Shown in pieces: positions 1-5,873 of a stretch of DNA of 8,095 nucleotides. Position 1 is the stretch's first letter. Each line of letters opens with the position of its first letter. The stretch is from Thiobacillus sp. UBA6205 (GTDB lineage Bacteria; Pseudomonadota; Gammaproteobacteria; Burkholderiales; Thiobacillaceae): NCBI GenBank assembly GCA_002421825.1, contig DISR01000036.1, forward strand, positions 1 to 8,095. Direction: 5' to 3'. A program made the position numbers and the translations under genes. The notes beneath the pieces were generated by a model. That model had not been told where the DNA came from. It made no database searches and saw nothing but the letters and a program-made list of their open reading frames with translations.

Positions 1-400
1 GGCCGACATGCAGCGGCCCGGTGGGATTGGCGGACACGAATTCGACTTGAACCCTTTGCCCCTTGCCGGTTTGCGAGTTGCCGTAATGGCTGCCCTGTGT
101 GCGGATGGTTTCCACCACCTGCGCCCAGGCTACGGGCCTCAAAAACAGGTTGATGAAGCCGGCGCCGGCGATTTCGGCTTTTTCAAGGAGCGGAGAAGCA
201 GGCAGGTCGGCGACGATGGCCTGGGCCAGGTCGCGCGGGCTCTTCTTCAGCGTCTTGGCGAGCCGCATCGCCACGTTGCAGGAGAAGTCGCCGTGGCCCC
301 CCGCCTTGGGGCGCTCCAGCTCAATGACATCCTCCTGTCCGGGGGCAATATTGGCGAGAGCCAGCTTGAGCAGCTTGAGTAGGTGTTCTTTCGGGGTCAT
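1..400 (-). CDS. argS: Arginyl-tRNA synthetase, N-terminal part (gene runs off the left edge)
   Basis: Cytoplasmic enzyme that charges tRNA-Arg with arginine using ATP (class I aminoacyl-tRNA synthetase). About 133 N-terminal residues are visible, from MTPKEHLLKLLK to the window edge. Residues 35-49 (GHGDFSCNVAMRLAK) are the conserved end of the ArgRS-specific N-terminal tRNA-binding domain. Residues 119-133 (VEFVSANPTGPLHVG) lead into the HIGH-type ATP-binding signature of the catalytic domain, with the final His just outside the window. The ATG at 400 is chosen because it gives the usual N-terminus and lies about 40 nt below a consensus -10 box. No clear Shine-Dalgarno precedes it. The C-terminal two thirds, including the KMSKS region and anticodon-binding domain, are outside the window. 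Family assignment is firm. Confidence 0.95.
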   Translation of the reverse strand, partial: MTPKEHLLKLLKLALANIAPGQEDVIELERPKAGGHGDFSCNVAMRLAKTLKKSPRDLAQAIVADLPASPLLEKAEIAGAGFINLFLRPVAWAQVVETIRTQGSHYGNSQTGKGQRVQVEFVSANPTGPLHVG

Positions 401-449
401 ACAAAATTCGGACAAGTTGGCTGCCCGAACCGGATGGGGAATGCGCGCA

Positions 450-455
450 ATTATA
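450..455 (-). promoter_or_regulatory. Consensus -10 box (TATAAT) for argS
   Basis: Read on the minus strand, the sequence is a perfect sigma70 -10 hexamer, TATAAT, in an otherwise very GC-rich gap. It lies about 50 nt upstream of the argS ATG, giving a predicted leader of roughly 40 nt. The position where a -35 box would fall (17-bp spacing) is GCGCCC, inside a GC palindrome, so there is no recognisable -35 element. Either the promoter depends on its strong -10, or an activator or repressor acts at the palindrome. Confidence 0.5.
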
Positions 456-457
456 CC

Positions 458-478
458 GCGCCCGCCCCGGGCGGGCGC
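458..478. repeat. 21-bp perfect GC palindrome between the glycosyltransferase gene and argS
   Basis: Ten-base arms (GCGCCCGCCC and GGGCGGGCGC) flank a single central base with no mismatches. The palindrome starts 25 nt past the stop of the glycosyltransferase gene and ends 2 nt upstream of the argS -10 box. As RNA it would form a very stable hairpin. No T-tract follows on either strand, so it is not a classical intrinsic terminator. It may still end upstream transcription, or be a protein-binding operator. Function is inferred from position only. Confidence 0.55.
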
Positions 479-503
479 CCACACCGCGGCCAGGCAGGCA
501 CCG

Positions 504-1385
504 CTATGTCGGTGTGCGGCCCAGCAAGCGGTCGACCAGCGGCTGGTTCTGGTTCAGGGCGGCGGCCAGCCTCGAAAATCCCGAATAATGCCCTTGGCTG
601 ACTCGGGCAAGGTAAAGCCTGCTTGCTCGTGCCAGGGTGACAAGATCGAGGATGCTGTCGCGGTTGACGGTGCGCAGGTCCAGGCCATTGCCGTAGTGCA
701 GCGGCTGCCCGCCCGTGTCGGGCAGGTCGGCAAAGTTGTAAACCCGGGCGCCGAAAAGGGCGCGAGCGTAATCGAGCACCTCGCGGTTGTCGGTGCAGAC
801 GACGATGCGACCCTGCGGAAGGCTTTCCGCGACAGCGGCGAAGAGGCCGGGATAATCGGTGCGGTAATCGGTATGCCGCACATGTACGCCAGCGTAGTTT
901 TTGCCGACGATCCGCATGCGTGCCTGGAAGTTTTCCACCATGTCCGGTTTCAGCCGGAGCCGTTTGAGGGCCTCCAGCGACAGCAGGCCGCCGCCGCAGG
1001 CATGGTGCACAAGCAGCGGCTCGGCATGCTCCCTTGCGAAGTCGAAGCTGATCGGTTCGCCGCTGCCGTCAAGGACAAAATTGCGGCGCTCGCCGGAGTA
1101 GCGTGCTGCATAGCTGTTTACCCGCCCTTGAAGCGCGTTTGGATATGCATCGAGCCCTGCGAGCGCGCCGAGAAGCTCGGGCGTGGCAAAGACGATTTCC
1201 GGCACGAGCGGCATGAAATAGGTTTCCAGTCCGATGCCGAACTCGACCGTCCCGGTATGGACGACCAGAACGCGGCCATGCTTTTCCGCGTAGGCGGCGC
1301 ATTTCCCGATCTGGCACAGCATGTCGTTGAGTCCGCCGGCCGGACGGCATAGCAAATAGCGGGCAGCAGGTTTTGTTGCATGCAT
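504..1385 (-). CDS. Fucosyltransferase-like glycosyltransferase, substrate unknown
   Basis: Predicted 293-residue soluble protein with no signal peptide or membrane segment. Its motifs match the fucosyltransferase-like GT-B fold (NodZ, GT11 and O-fucosyltransferase group). A nucleotide-sugar loop GGLND is at residues 17-21. The basic motif GVHVRHTDY is at 166-174, comparable to HxRxxD of motif I. CTDN is at 197-200, and a C-terminal segment has DSILDL (243-248) followed by SGFSRLAA (268-275), as in the donor-binding end of the family. The reading frame stays open upstream to an ATG at 1532, with another at 1439. I prefer 1385 because it starts just before the conserved core and avoids nearly meeting the divergent mltB start; no start has a good ribosome binding site. 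Neighbours argS and mltB give no pathway clue and no polysaccharide cluster is present. Acceptor and donor sugar cannot be inferred. Confidence 0.6.
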   Translation of the reverse strand: MHATKPAARYLLCRPAGGLNDMLCQIGKCAAYAEKHGRVLVVHTGTVEFGIGLETYFMPLVPEIVFATPELLGALAGLDAYPNALQGRVNSYAARYSGERRNFVLDGSGEPISFDFAREHAEPLLVHHACGGGLLSLEALKRLRLKPDMVENFQARMRIVGKNYAGVHVRHTDYRTDYPGLFAAVAESLPQGRIVVCTDNREVLDYARALFGARVYNFADLPDTGGQPLHYGNGLDLRTVNRDSILDLVTLARASRLYLARVSQGHYSGFSRLAAALNQNQPLVDRLLGRTPT

Positions 1386-1434
1386 GGGCGGATCAGGGCT
1401 GGATTGGCAGCCCGGTTGACGGCGGAGCGGATAA

Positions 1435-1440
1435 ATCATA
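1435..1440 (-). promoter_or_regulatory. Possible -10 box (TATGAT) for the glycosyltransferase gene
   Basis: On the minus strand the hexamer TATGAT differs from the consensus by one base and lies 50 nt upstream of the ATG at 1385. No matching -35 hexamer is evident. If real, transcription would start below the alternative ATG at 1439, supporting the 1385 start. The rest of the 152-bp gap (1386-1537) shows no convincing plus-strand promoter for mltB: TTGACG at 1416-1421 lacks a partner -10 at the right spacing. Confidence 0.25.
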
Positions 1441-1537
1441 GCCGACGCCGTCCGAAGTTGGCATGCCACTGAACGGAACCCGAGCCCGGATACGGAGTCG
1501 CATCTGATAACCTGCATGTCAGATTGCCGCATAACGC

Positions 1538-2632
1538 ATGCCCATGAAGCGCATCAAGTCCGGTTTTGTCCATGCCCTGCTTTTCTGCCTGTTGTCCGCA
1601 GGCCTGGCCTCTGTTGCGCTTGCCGCCCAGGAACAGGAATCCGATTCCTACGGGATCATGCCCAAGGCGGCGGACTTTGCCGCAGAAATGGAGGGGCGAG
1701 GACTCGATGCGGCCTGGGTGCGAGAGATCTTGGGGCAGGCGCAGATACTGGAATCCGTGCGGCGCGCCGTGATGCCCATGGCGCCAGGACAGCGCAAGAA
1801 CTGGCAGGCCTACCGGGAGCGCTTTGTCGAGCCCGGGCGGACCGAGGCGGGCGTGCAGTTCATGCGGCAGCATGCCGAGACACTTATGCGCGCCGGCCAT
1901 CAGTTCGGCGTGCCGGTCGAGGTGATCGTCGGCATCATCGGCGTGGAAACCTTTTACGGCCGCCATACCGGGCGCTATCGCGTGGTCGATGCGCTCGCCA
2001 CGCTGGCTTTTGCGTATCCGGACGATGAGGGCGCGAAGGACCGTTCACCCTATTTTCGCGAACAGTTGGCGCATTTTTTCGCCTGGTGCGCGAAAGAGCA
2101 GTGCCAGCCGCTGGAGATCAGGGGGTCGTATGCGGGCGCAACCGGCATTCCACAGTTCATGCCCGAGAACATTCATCGCTACGGCACGGATTTTGACGGG
2201 GACGGCCACATCGACCTCAACAATCCCGTGGACGCCATCGGCTCGGTGGCGCGTTTTCTCGCCAGGCACGGCTGGGTCAGGGAGCTGGAGCCGGTATTCG
2301 CGGTCGATGTTGCACAGGCGCAGCTCGATCCCTTGCTGGCCCCGGACATTCTGCCGACCTTTACGCTCGAGCAACTGGCGGCCCATGGCGCGCGGATGCC
2401 GACAGGCTTGCCGCAGCGCGAAATCTACGCGCTGGTGGAATTGCAGAACGGAGACGGGGACAGCGAGTACGTGCTGGGCAGCCGCAATTTCTTCGCGCTG
2501 ACGCGCTACAACCGTTCCTCGTATTACGCCATGGCCGTGCTGCAACTGGGTCAGGCGGTTGTCGCCGCAGAAGCCGCGGCCGCCAGCCAGCCTGTCGGTG
2601 GCGCTGCCGCCGGAGAATGCGTGCGGTGCTAA
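1538..2632 (+). CDS. mltB: Lytic murein transglycosylase B (GH103), periplasmic
   Basis: Cleaves the MurNAc-GlcNAc bond of peptidoglycan without water, leaving 1,6-anhydro-MurNAc ends, and so takes part in wall turnover. The protein has 364 residues, near the family's usual size. A signal peptide covers about residues 1-29, with a likely cut after ALA. No lipobox cysteine is present, so it is probably soluble rather than an outer-membrane lipoprotein like E. coli MltB. GIIGVETFYGR (133-142) carries the catalytic Glu137. GSYAGATGIPQFMPENI (196-212) is the conserved substrate-groove block. DFDGDGHIDL (218-227) matches the EF-hand-like calcium site. NRSSYYAMAVLQLGQAV (325-341) closes the domain. 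An Ala-rich tail ending CVRC follows. Two cysteines at 184 and 189 could form a disulfide. Start ambiguity: MPM allows initiation at 1538 or 1544, and neither has a clear Shine-Dalgarno. It overlaps the convergent glcF stop by four bases. Confidence 0.93.
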   Translation: MPMKRIKSGFVHALLFCLLSAGLASVALAAQEQESDSYGIMPKAADFAAEMEGRGLDAAWVREILGQAQILESVRRAVMPMAPGQRKNWQAYRERFVEPGRTEAGVQFMRQHAETLMRAGHQFGVPVEVIVGIIGVETFYGRHTGRYRVVDALATLAFAYPDDEGAKDRSPYFREQLAHFFAWCAKEQCQPLEIRGSYAGATGIPQFMPENIHRYGTDFDGDGHIDLNNPVDAIGSVARFLARHGWVRELEPVFAVDVAQAQLDPLLAPDILPTFTLEQLAAHGARMPTGLPQREIYALVELQNGDGDSEYVLGSRNFFALTRYNRSSYYAMAVLQLGQAVVAAEAAAASQPVGGAAAGECVRC

Positions 2633-3855
2633 TCCAGCAGTAGTTCTATCCAGTGCCTGACCGGCGTTTGCGTGCCGGACTGCAGGTGGGTGAGGCAGCC
2701 GATGTTGGCGGTGGCGATGATTTCGGGCGCCTGCGCCGACAAATGCCCCAGCTTGCGGTCGCGCAACTGCATGGAGATTTCCGGCTCCAGCAGCGAATAG
2801 GTGCCGGCGGAGCCGCAGCACAGGTGCGATTCGCCAACCGGCAGCAGGGTGTGGCCTGCCACGGTGAGGAGGGCTTCCACCACGCCGGTGATCTTCTGCC
2901 CGTGTTGCAGGGTGCAGGGGGAATGGAAACTCACCCTTTGCCCCGGAACCGGCCCGCGTTTTCCAAGCCAGTCGCGCAGCGCCGCTTCTTCGGCCAGCAG
3001 CACTTCGGACAAGTCCCTGGTCAGGGCGGAAACGCGCGCGGCCTTTTCAGCGTAAGCGGGATCGTGCTTCAGGTAGTGGCCGTATTCGCGCACGGTCACG
3101 CCGCAGCCGGAAGCGGTCATGACGATGGCCTCGACCCCGGCCTCGACATGCGGCCACCAGGCGTCGATGTTGCGGCGCATGGCGGCCAGGCCGTCTTCCT
3201 GGAAATTGAGGTGGAAGCTCACCGCGCCGCAGCAGCCGGCTTTGGCTTCTTCGAACAGCGTGATGCCGATGGCGTCGAGCACCGTGACCGCGGCGGCATT
3301 GATCCGGGGGGCGAGCGCGGGCTGCACGCAACCGGCCAGCGCGAGCATTTTTCTTGCGTGAGGCGTGAGGCGTGAGGCGTGAGACGCGGGGGGTTGTGCG
3401 GGGATTTTGTCGGCAAGCGAGCCTGGCAGGAAAGGCTTGGCCATGCGGCCCAGCTTCAGCGTCCCGCCGAACAGCGCTTGCTGCGGCAGGAATTTCGCGA
3501 GGGCGCGCCGCTTCAGGGCTTGGGCAATCGGACGCGCGACCTTTTGCTCGGCGATGCGGCGGCCGATGTCGATGAGCTTGCCGTACTGCACGCCGGACGG
3601 GCAGGTGGTCTCGCAGTTGCGGCACGTCAGGCAGCGGTCGAGGTGGGTCAGCGTCTTGTGCGTGACGGCGGCGCCTTCCAGCATCTGCTTCATGAGATAA
3701 ATTCGGCCGCGCGGGCTGTCGAGTTCGTCGCCCAGAATCTGGTAGGTCGGGCAGGTGGCGAGGCAGAAACCGCAATGCACGCAGGCACGCAGGATACGGT
3801 CGGCTTCCTGGCCGTCGGCGGTGTCGCGGATGAAGTCGGCTAACTGGGTTTGCAT
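2629..3855 (-). CDS. glcF: Glycolate dehydrogenase iron-sulfur subunit GlcF
   Basis: Electron-transfer subunit of glycolate (2-hydroxyacid) dehydrogenase; takes electrons from the flavin subunits towards quinone at the inner membrane. Its 408 residues are normal for GlcF. Two ferredoxin-type [4Fe-4S] motifs are at the N-terminus: C25-x2-C28-x2-C31-x3-C35 and C75-x2-C78-x2-C81-x3-C85. Two CCG domains follow: C176, C208-C209-G210 and C251 in the first; C314, C346-C347-G348 and C387 in the second. The phrase AGCVQPALAPRINAA (174-188) is typical of GlcF. Residues 158-167, in the linker between the ferredoxin and CCG parts, are encoded by a four-copy 7-nt repeat. It is the last gene of the operon, 13 nt after the TraB/GumN stop, with only a weak ribosome binding site (GGAA). 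Its TAG stop interlocks with the mltB stop. Confidence 0.95.
   Translation of the reverse strand: MQTQLADFIRDTADGQEADRILRACVHCGFCLATCPTYQILGDELDSPRGRIYLMKQMLEGAAVTHKTLTHLDRCLTCRNCETTCPSGVQYGKLIDIGRRIAEQKVARPIAQALKRRALAKFLPQQALFGGTLKLGRMAKPFLPGSLADKIPAQPPASHASRLTPHARKMLALAGCVQPALAPRINAAAVTVLDAIGITLFEEAKAGCCGAVSFHLNFQEDGLAAMRRNIDAWWPHVEAGVEAIVMTASGCGVTVREYGHYLKHDPAYAEKAARVSALTRDLSEVLLAEEAALRDWLGKRGPVPGQRVSFHSPCTLQHGQKITGVVEALLTVAGHTLLPVGESHLCCGSAGTYSLLEPEISMQLRDRKLGHLSAQAPEIIATANIGCLTHLQSGTQTPVRHWIELLLD
3356..3383. repeat. Heptamer tandem repeat (GCGTGAG)x4 inside glcF
   Basis: Four exact head-to-tail copies of GCGTGAG, followed by a degenerate GACGCG stretch. On the coding (minus) strand they encode residues 158-167 of GlcF (SHASRLTPHA), in the variable linker before the first CCG domain. 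Because the unit is 7 nt, gain or loss of one copy would shift the glcF frame; changes of three copies would keep it. The array may be an in-frame insertion of a dispersed intergenic repeat, which is inference. Confidence 0.85.
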
Positions 3856-3868
3856 GGGGTTTCCGTAA

Positions 3869-4753
3869 TCACTCGGCCTCGACCTTGAAGCCCCGCTGCC
3901 TCAACAGCGCGAGCACGCCGTCGGGGCCTCCCAGGTGTAGGGCGCCGACGGCGAGAAAAAACGGCCCGCCCGCACTGCCGACCTGCGCGAGCAGGCGTTC
4001 GACCAGGATCCGGTTGCGTTCGAGCAGAAACTTGCGTTCGAAAGATTCTGCGGTCTCCGGGCTGCCATAGCGTGCCTCGATTTCCTTGTACCAGGCATGC
4101 ATGGCATCGGCGTCGCCGCTTTTCCAGAGCTCGACCAACTGCAGGTTCAGATTCATGCGCTCCCGCGTGCTCATGTTGAGCCACTGAACCAGCATTTCCT
4201 TTTGCTCTGCCGGCGTCATGTCGGTAAACAGGCGAATCTGTTCCTCGGCACTTTCGAGGCCGACGGTCTGGCCGCCGCCCTCGGCGAGATGGGCGATCCG
4301 CTTCTCGACGCTGTGCCGAGCGTTCAATCCCTGGGCGGCAAAGTCGCCCAGCATCAGCACGATGGCGGCCGCCCATGGGCGCATGTTTTCCAGCGCACGC
4401 AAGGCGGTCGCCTGGCTGCCGAGGCGGCGGGCCAGGGTATCCCACTCCGTTTCGCTGAGTGCCTGCTTAAGGCAGGGATGCCGGCACAGCATGGCCGCGT
4501 TCATTTTCTGCTCGACGCCGGCATCGTCCTGATCGATTTCCATGAAGACGCGGAGGGACTCCTTGGCCGCGGCTTCGATGGCCGGGCGCAGCGGATAGAA
4601 TTCAGCGCGTCCCACATGCAGGGTGCCCAGCACGTACACGACCTGGCCGTTGCGCGCCGCCTTGTAGAAGGGAGCGCGCAGTTCGGCGAAGGCCTGGGCC
4701 TGCAGCAGCAAGCCGGCCCATGCGAGCAGCAGCAAACCCAGCCAGCGCTTCAT
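3869..4753 (-). CDS. TraB/GumN family protein, exported, putative metallohydrolase
   Basis: A 294-residue protein of the TraB/GumN (TIKI-like) family, whose eukaryotic TIKI members are metalloproteases; bacterial members are mostly uncharacterised. A signal peptide covers residues 1-23 (MKRWLGLLLLAWAGLLLQAQAFA). The mature start PFYKAARNGQVVYVLGTLHVG contains the first GxxH motif (GTLH, 43-46). Other family marks are the acidic FMEID at 70-74, NMRPW at 123-127, GLES at 165-168, an ERN segment at 245-247, and the second GxxH block GALHLGGPDGVLALL (270-284) near the C-terminus. C90 and C94 could form a disulfide. The ATG overlaps the glcE TGA as ATGA and has AGGA 7 nt upstream, so translation is probably coupled to glcE. 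Its place inside a glycolate dehydrogenase operon suggests a linked role, but the family gives no mechanism for one. Activity and substrate are unknown. Confidence 0.85.
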   Translation of the reverse strand: MKRWLGLLLLAWAGLLLQAQAFAELRAPFYKAARNGQVVYVLGTLHVGRAEFYPLRPAIEAAAKESLRVFMEIDQDDAGVEQKMNAAMLCRHPCLKQALSETEWDTLARRLGSQATALRALENMRPWAAAIVLMLGDFAAQGLNARHSVEKRIAHLAEGGGQTVGLESAEEQIRLFTDMTPAEQKEMLVQWLNMSTRERMNLNLQLVELWKSGDADAMHAWYKEIEARYGSPETAESFERKFLLERNRILVERLLAQVGSAGGPFFLAVGALHLGGPDGVLALLRQRGFKVEAE

Positions 4754-5784
4754 GGGCGCATCCTGCCCGGATTGAGGATGCCGCGCGGATCGAACTGCTG
4801 TTTCAATCGCAGTTGGTATTTCAGCAAGGCTTCGGGCAGCGGGTGGAACACGCCGTTCGTCCTGTCGCCCTCATACAAGGTGGCATGGCCGCCGTGCGCG
4901 GCGGCGCGCGTGCGAATATCGGCTGCCGCCGCCTCCGACTTGAGCCAGCGCTCGGCGCCGCCCCAGGCGATCAACTGCCTGCCCGGCAGGTCGAGCGGCG
5001 GCGCGGTCGACGGCAGCGACAGGCGCCAGAGCGGTGCGCCGTCGCGGAAAAACGCGGCGCCGTGGTCGCGCACCCCGGCCCAGAATTCCCCGCCATGCGG
5101 GTTCACCTCGCCGCCGAGCTTGCGGTGCGCGGCGGACACCGAGCTTTGCGCCCCCGACAGACGCATGGACAGCAGGCCCGACAGCCACGCGCTGGCGGAG
5201 AGCGGCAGCGGCTTGCCGGCCCATTCGTTCATGAGGCGGATGGCATCCATCTCGTCGCATTCGAATTGCAGGGTGAGTTCGGCCTGCGGCCTGGGCAGCA
5301 CCTTGAGCGAGGCGGTGAGCAGCACGCCCAGTGTGCCGAGCGCACCCACCATCAGGCGCGATACGTCGTAGCCCGCCACGTTCTTCATGACCTGGCCGCC
5401 GAATTTGAGATGCCGCCCTTCGCCGTCGACGATTTCCATGCCCAGAACGAAGTCGCGCGCCGATCCGGCATAAGGCCGGCGCGGGCCGGACATGCCGCAG
5501 GCAAGCGTGCCGCCCAATGTGGAAGCCGCACCGAAACGCGGCGGCTCGAAACCGAGCATCTGCCCGTGCTGGTCGAGCAGGGTTTCGATTTCCGCCAGCG
5601 GCGTGCCGCACTTCGCGGTCAATACCAGCTCGCCGGGCTCGTAGCTGACGATGCCGCGGTTGGCGGACACGTCCAGTACCTCGCCCGCGACGTTTTCGCC
5701 ATACCAGTCCTTGCTGCCGCCGGCGCGGATTGCCAACGGGCCTGTGGCGGCACGAATGCGTTCTGAAATTTCTGGCAAGTTCAT
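4750..5784 (-). CDS. glcE: Glycolate dehydrogenase FAD-binding subunit GlcE
   Basis: Second flavin-binding subunit of glycolate dehydrogenase, homologous to the FAD domain of GlcD but lacking the full C-terminal substrate domain. It has 344 residues from the chosen start. Visible FAD_binding_4 features are IRAGGSKDWYG (19-29), the phosphate-binding stretch around GGTLACGMSGPRRPYAGSAR (91-110), VMKNVAGYDVSRLMVGALGTLG (132-153), and the C-terminal signature FDPRGILNPGRM (331-342). The start at 5784 (MNLPEISERI) is chosen because homologues begin about here. An in-frame ATG at 5820 would add 12 residues encoded by a hairpin arm (MSFLLSSCPLCE). No Shine-Dalgarno precedes 5784, because the hairpin arm occupies that place. 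It lies 89 nt after glcD and overlaps the TraB/GumN start by four bases. Confidence 0.93.
   Translation of the reverse strand: MNLPEISERIRAATGPLAIRAGGSKDWYGENVAGEVLDVSANRGIVSYEPGELVLTAKCGTPLAEIETLLDQHGQMLGFEPPRFGAASTLGGTLACGMSGPRRPYAGSARDFVLGMEIVDGEGRHLKFGGQVMKNVAGYDVSRLMVGALGTLGVLLTASLKVLPRPQAELTLQFECDEMDAIRLMNEWAGKPLPLSASAWLSGLLSMRLSGAQSSVSAAHRKLGGEVNPHGGEFWAGVRDHGAAFFRDGAPLWRLSLPSTAPPLDLPGRQLIAWGGAERWLKSEAAAADIRTRAAAHGGHATLYEGDRTNGVFHPLPEALLKYQLRLKQQFDPRGILNPGRMRP
4761..4764 (-). promoter_or_regulatory. Ribosome binding site of the TraB/GumN gene, inside the glcE 3' end
   Basis: AGGA on the minus strand sits 7 nt before the ATG at 4753, within the last codons of glcE. Together with the ATGA stop-start overlap, it supports start choice and translational coupling. 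Confidence 0.55.
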
Positions 5785-5787
5785 TTC

Positions 5788-5856
5788 ACAAAGAGGACAG
5801 GAGGACAAGAGGAAAGACATGAGACAGATTTGCTCCTGTCCTCCTGTCCTCTTTGT
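5788..5856. repeat. Large inverted repeat (20-bp perfect arms) between glcD and glcE
   Basis: Arms 5788-5807 and 5837-5856 are exact reverse complements over 20 bp. The stem continues inward with two mismatches to about 5815/5829, leaving a loop near 13 nt. Each arm is built of 8-nt units: GAGGACAG, GAGGACAA and GAGGAAAG on the left; CTCCTGTC, CTCCTGTC and CTCTTTGT on the right. The stem ends 3 nt upstream of the preferred glcE ATG and 17 nt downstream of the glcD stop. In the operon mRNA it would form a long stable hairpin. It lacks a T-tract, so it is more likely an mRNA stability or translation-tuning element, or a dispersed repeat, than a terminator. Confidence 0.85.
5833..5837 (-). promoter_or_regulatory. 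Shine-Dalgarno-like AGGAG inside the hairpin, upstream of the alternative glcE start
   Basis: AGGAG on the minus strand lies 12 nt before the alternative in-frame ATG at 5820, a longer spacing than usual. It would be partly base-paired in the hairpin stem. It is the only Shine-Dalgarno-like match near the glcE 5' end and so is the main argument for the longer GlcE. Confidence 0.3.
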
Positions 5857-5873
5857 TCAATATGCTTGTTCAT

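Noticed and set aside
99..1352. Long plus-strand open frame (417 codons) antisense to argS and the glycosyltransferase gene
   Set aside because: It crosses two well-supported minus-strand genes and the gap between them. Its product has no recognisable motif and low-complexity GC-rich composition, as expected for an antisense shadow.
1416..1440. Plus-strand TTGACG plus ATAAAT as an mltB promoter
   Set aside because: The spacing between the two hexamers is about 10 bp, too short for a sigma70 promoter, and no -10-like hexamer is found at 16-18 bp.
1386..1532. N-terminal extension of the glycosyltransferase up to the ATG at 1532
   Set aside because: The added 49 residues show no motif, hydrophobic segment or Shine-Dalgarno, and would use up the whole divergent promoter gap in front of mltB.
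3356..3383. Heptamer array as a CRISPR-like repeat
   Set aside because: Units are 7 nt, contiguous and without spacers, inside a coding gene.
4097..5766. Two long plus-strand open frames (424 and 348 codons) opposite the TraB/GumN gene and glcE
   Set aside because: They are antisense to genes with clear family motifs; the products are rich in Arg, Gln and Ala with no domain. Long antisense frames are common at this GC content.
5788..5856. The glcD-glcE hairpin as a rho-independent terminator
   Set aside because: No T-tract follows the stem on either strand, and termination here would cut glcE, the TraB/GumN gene and glcF off from glcD.
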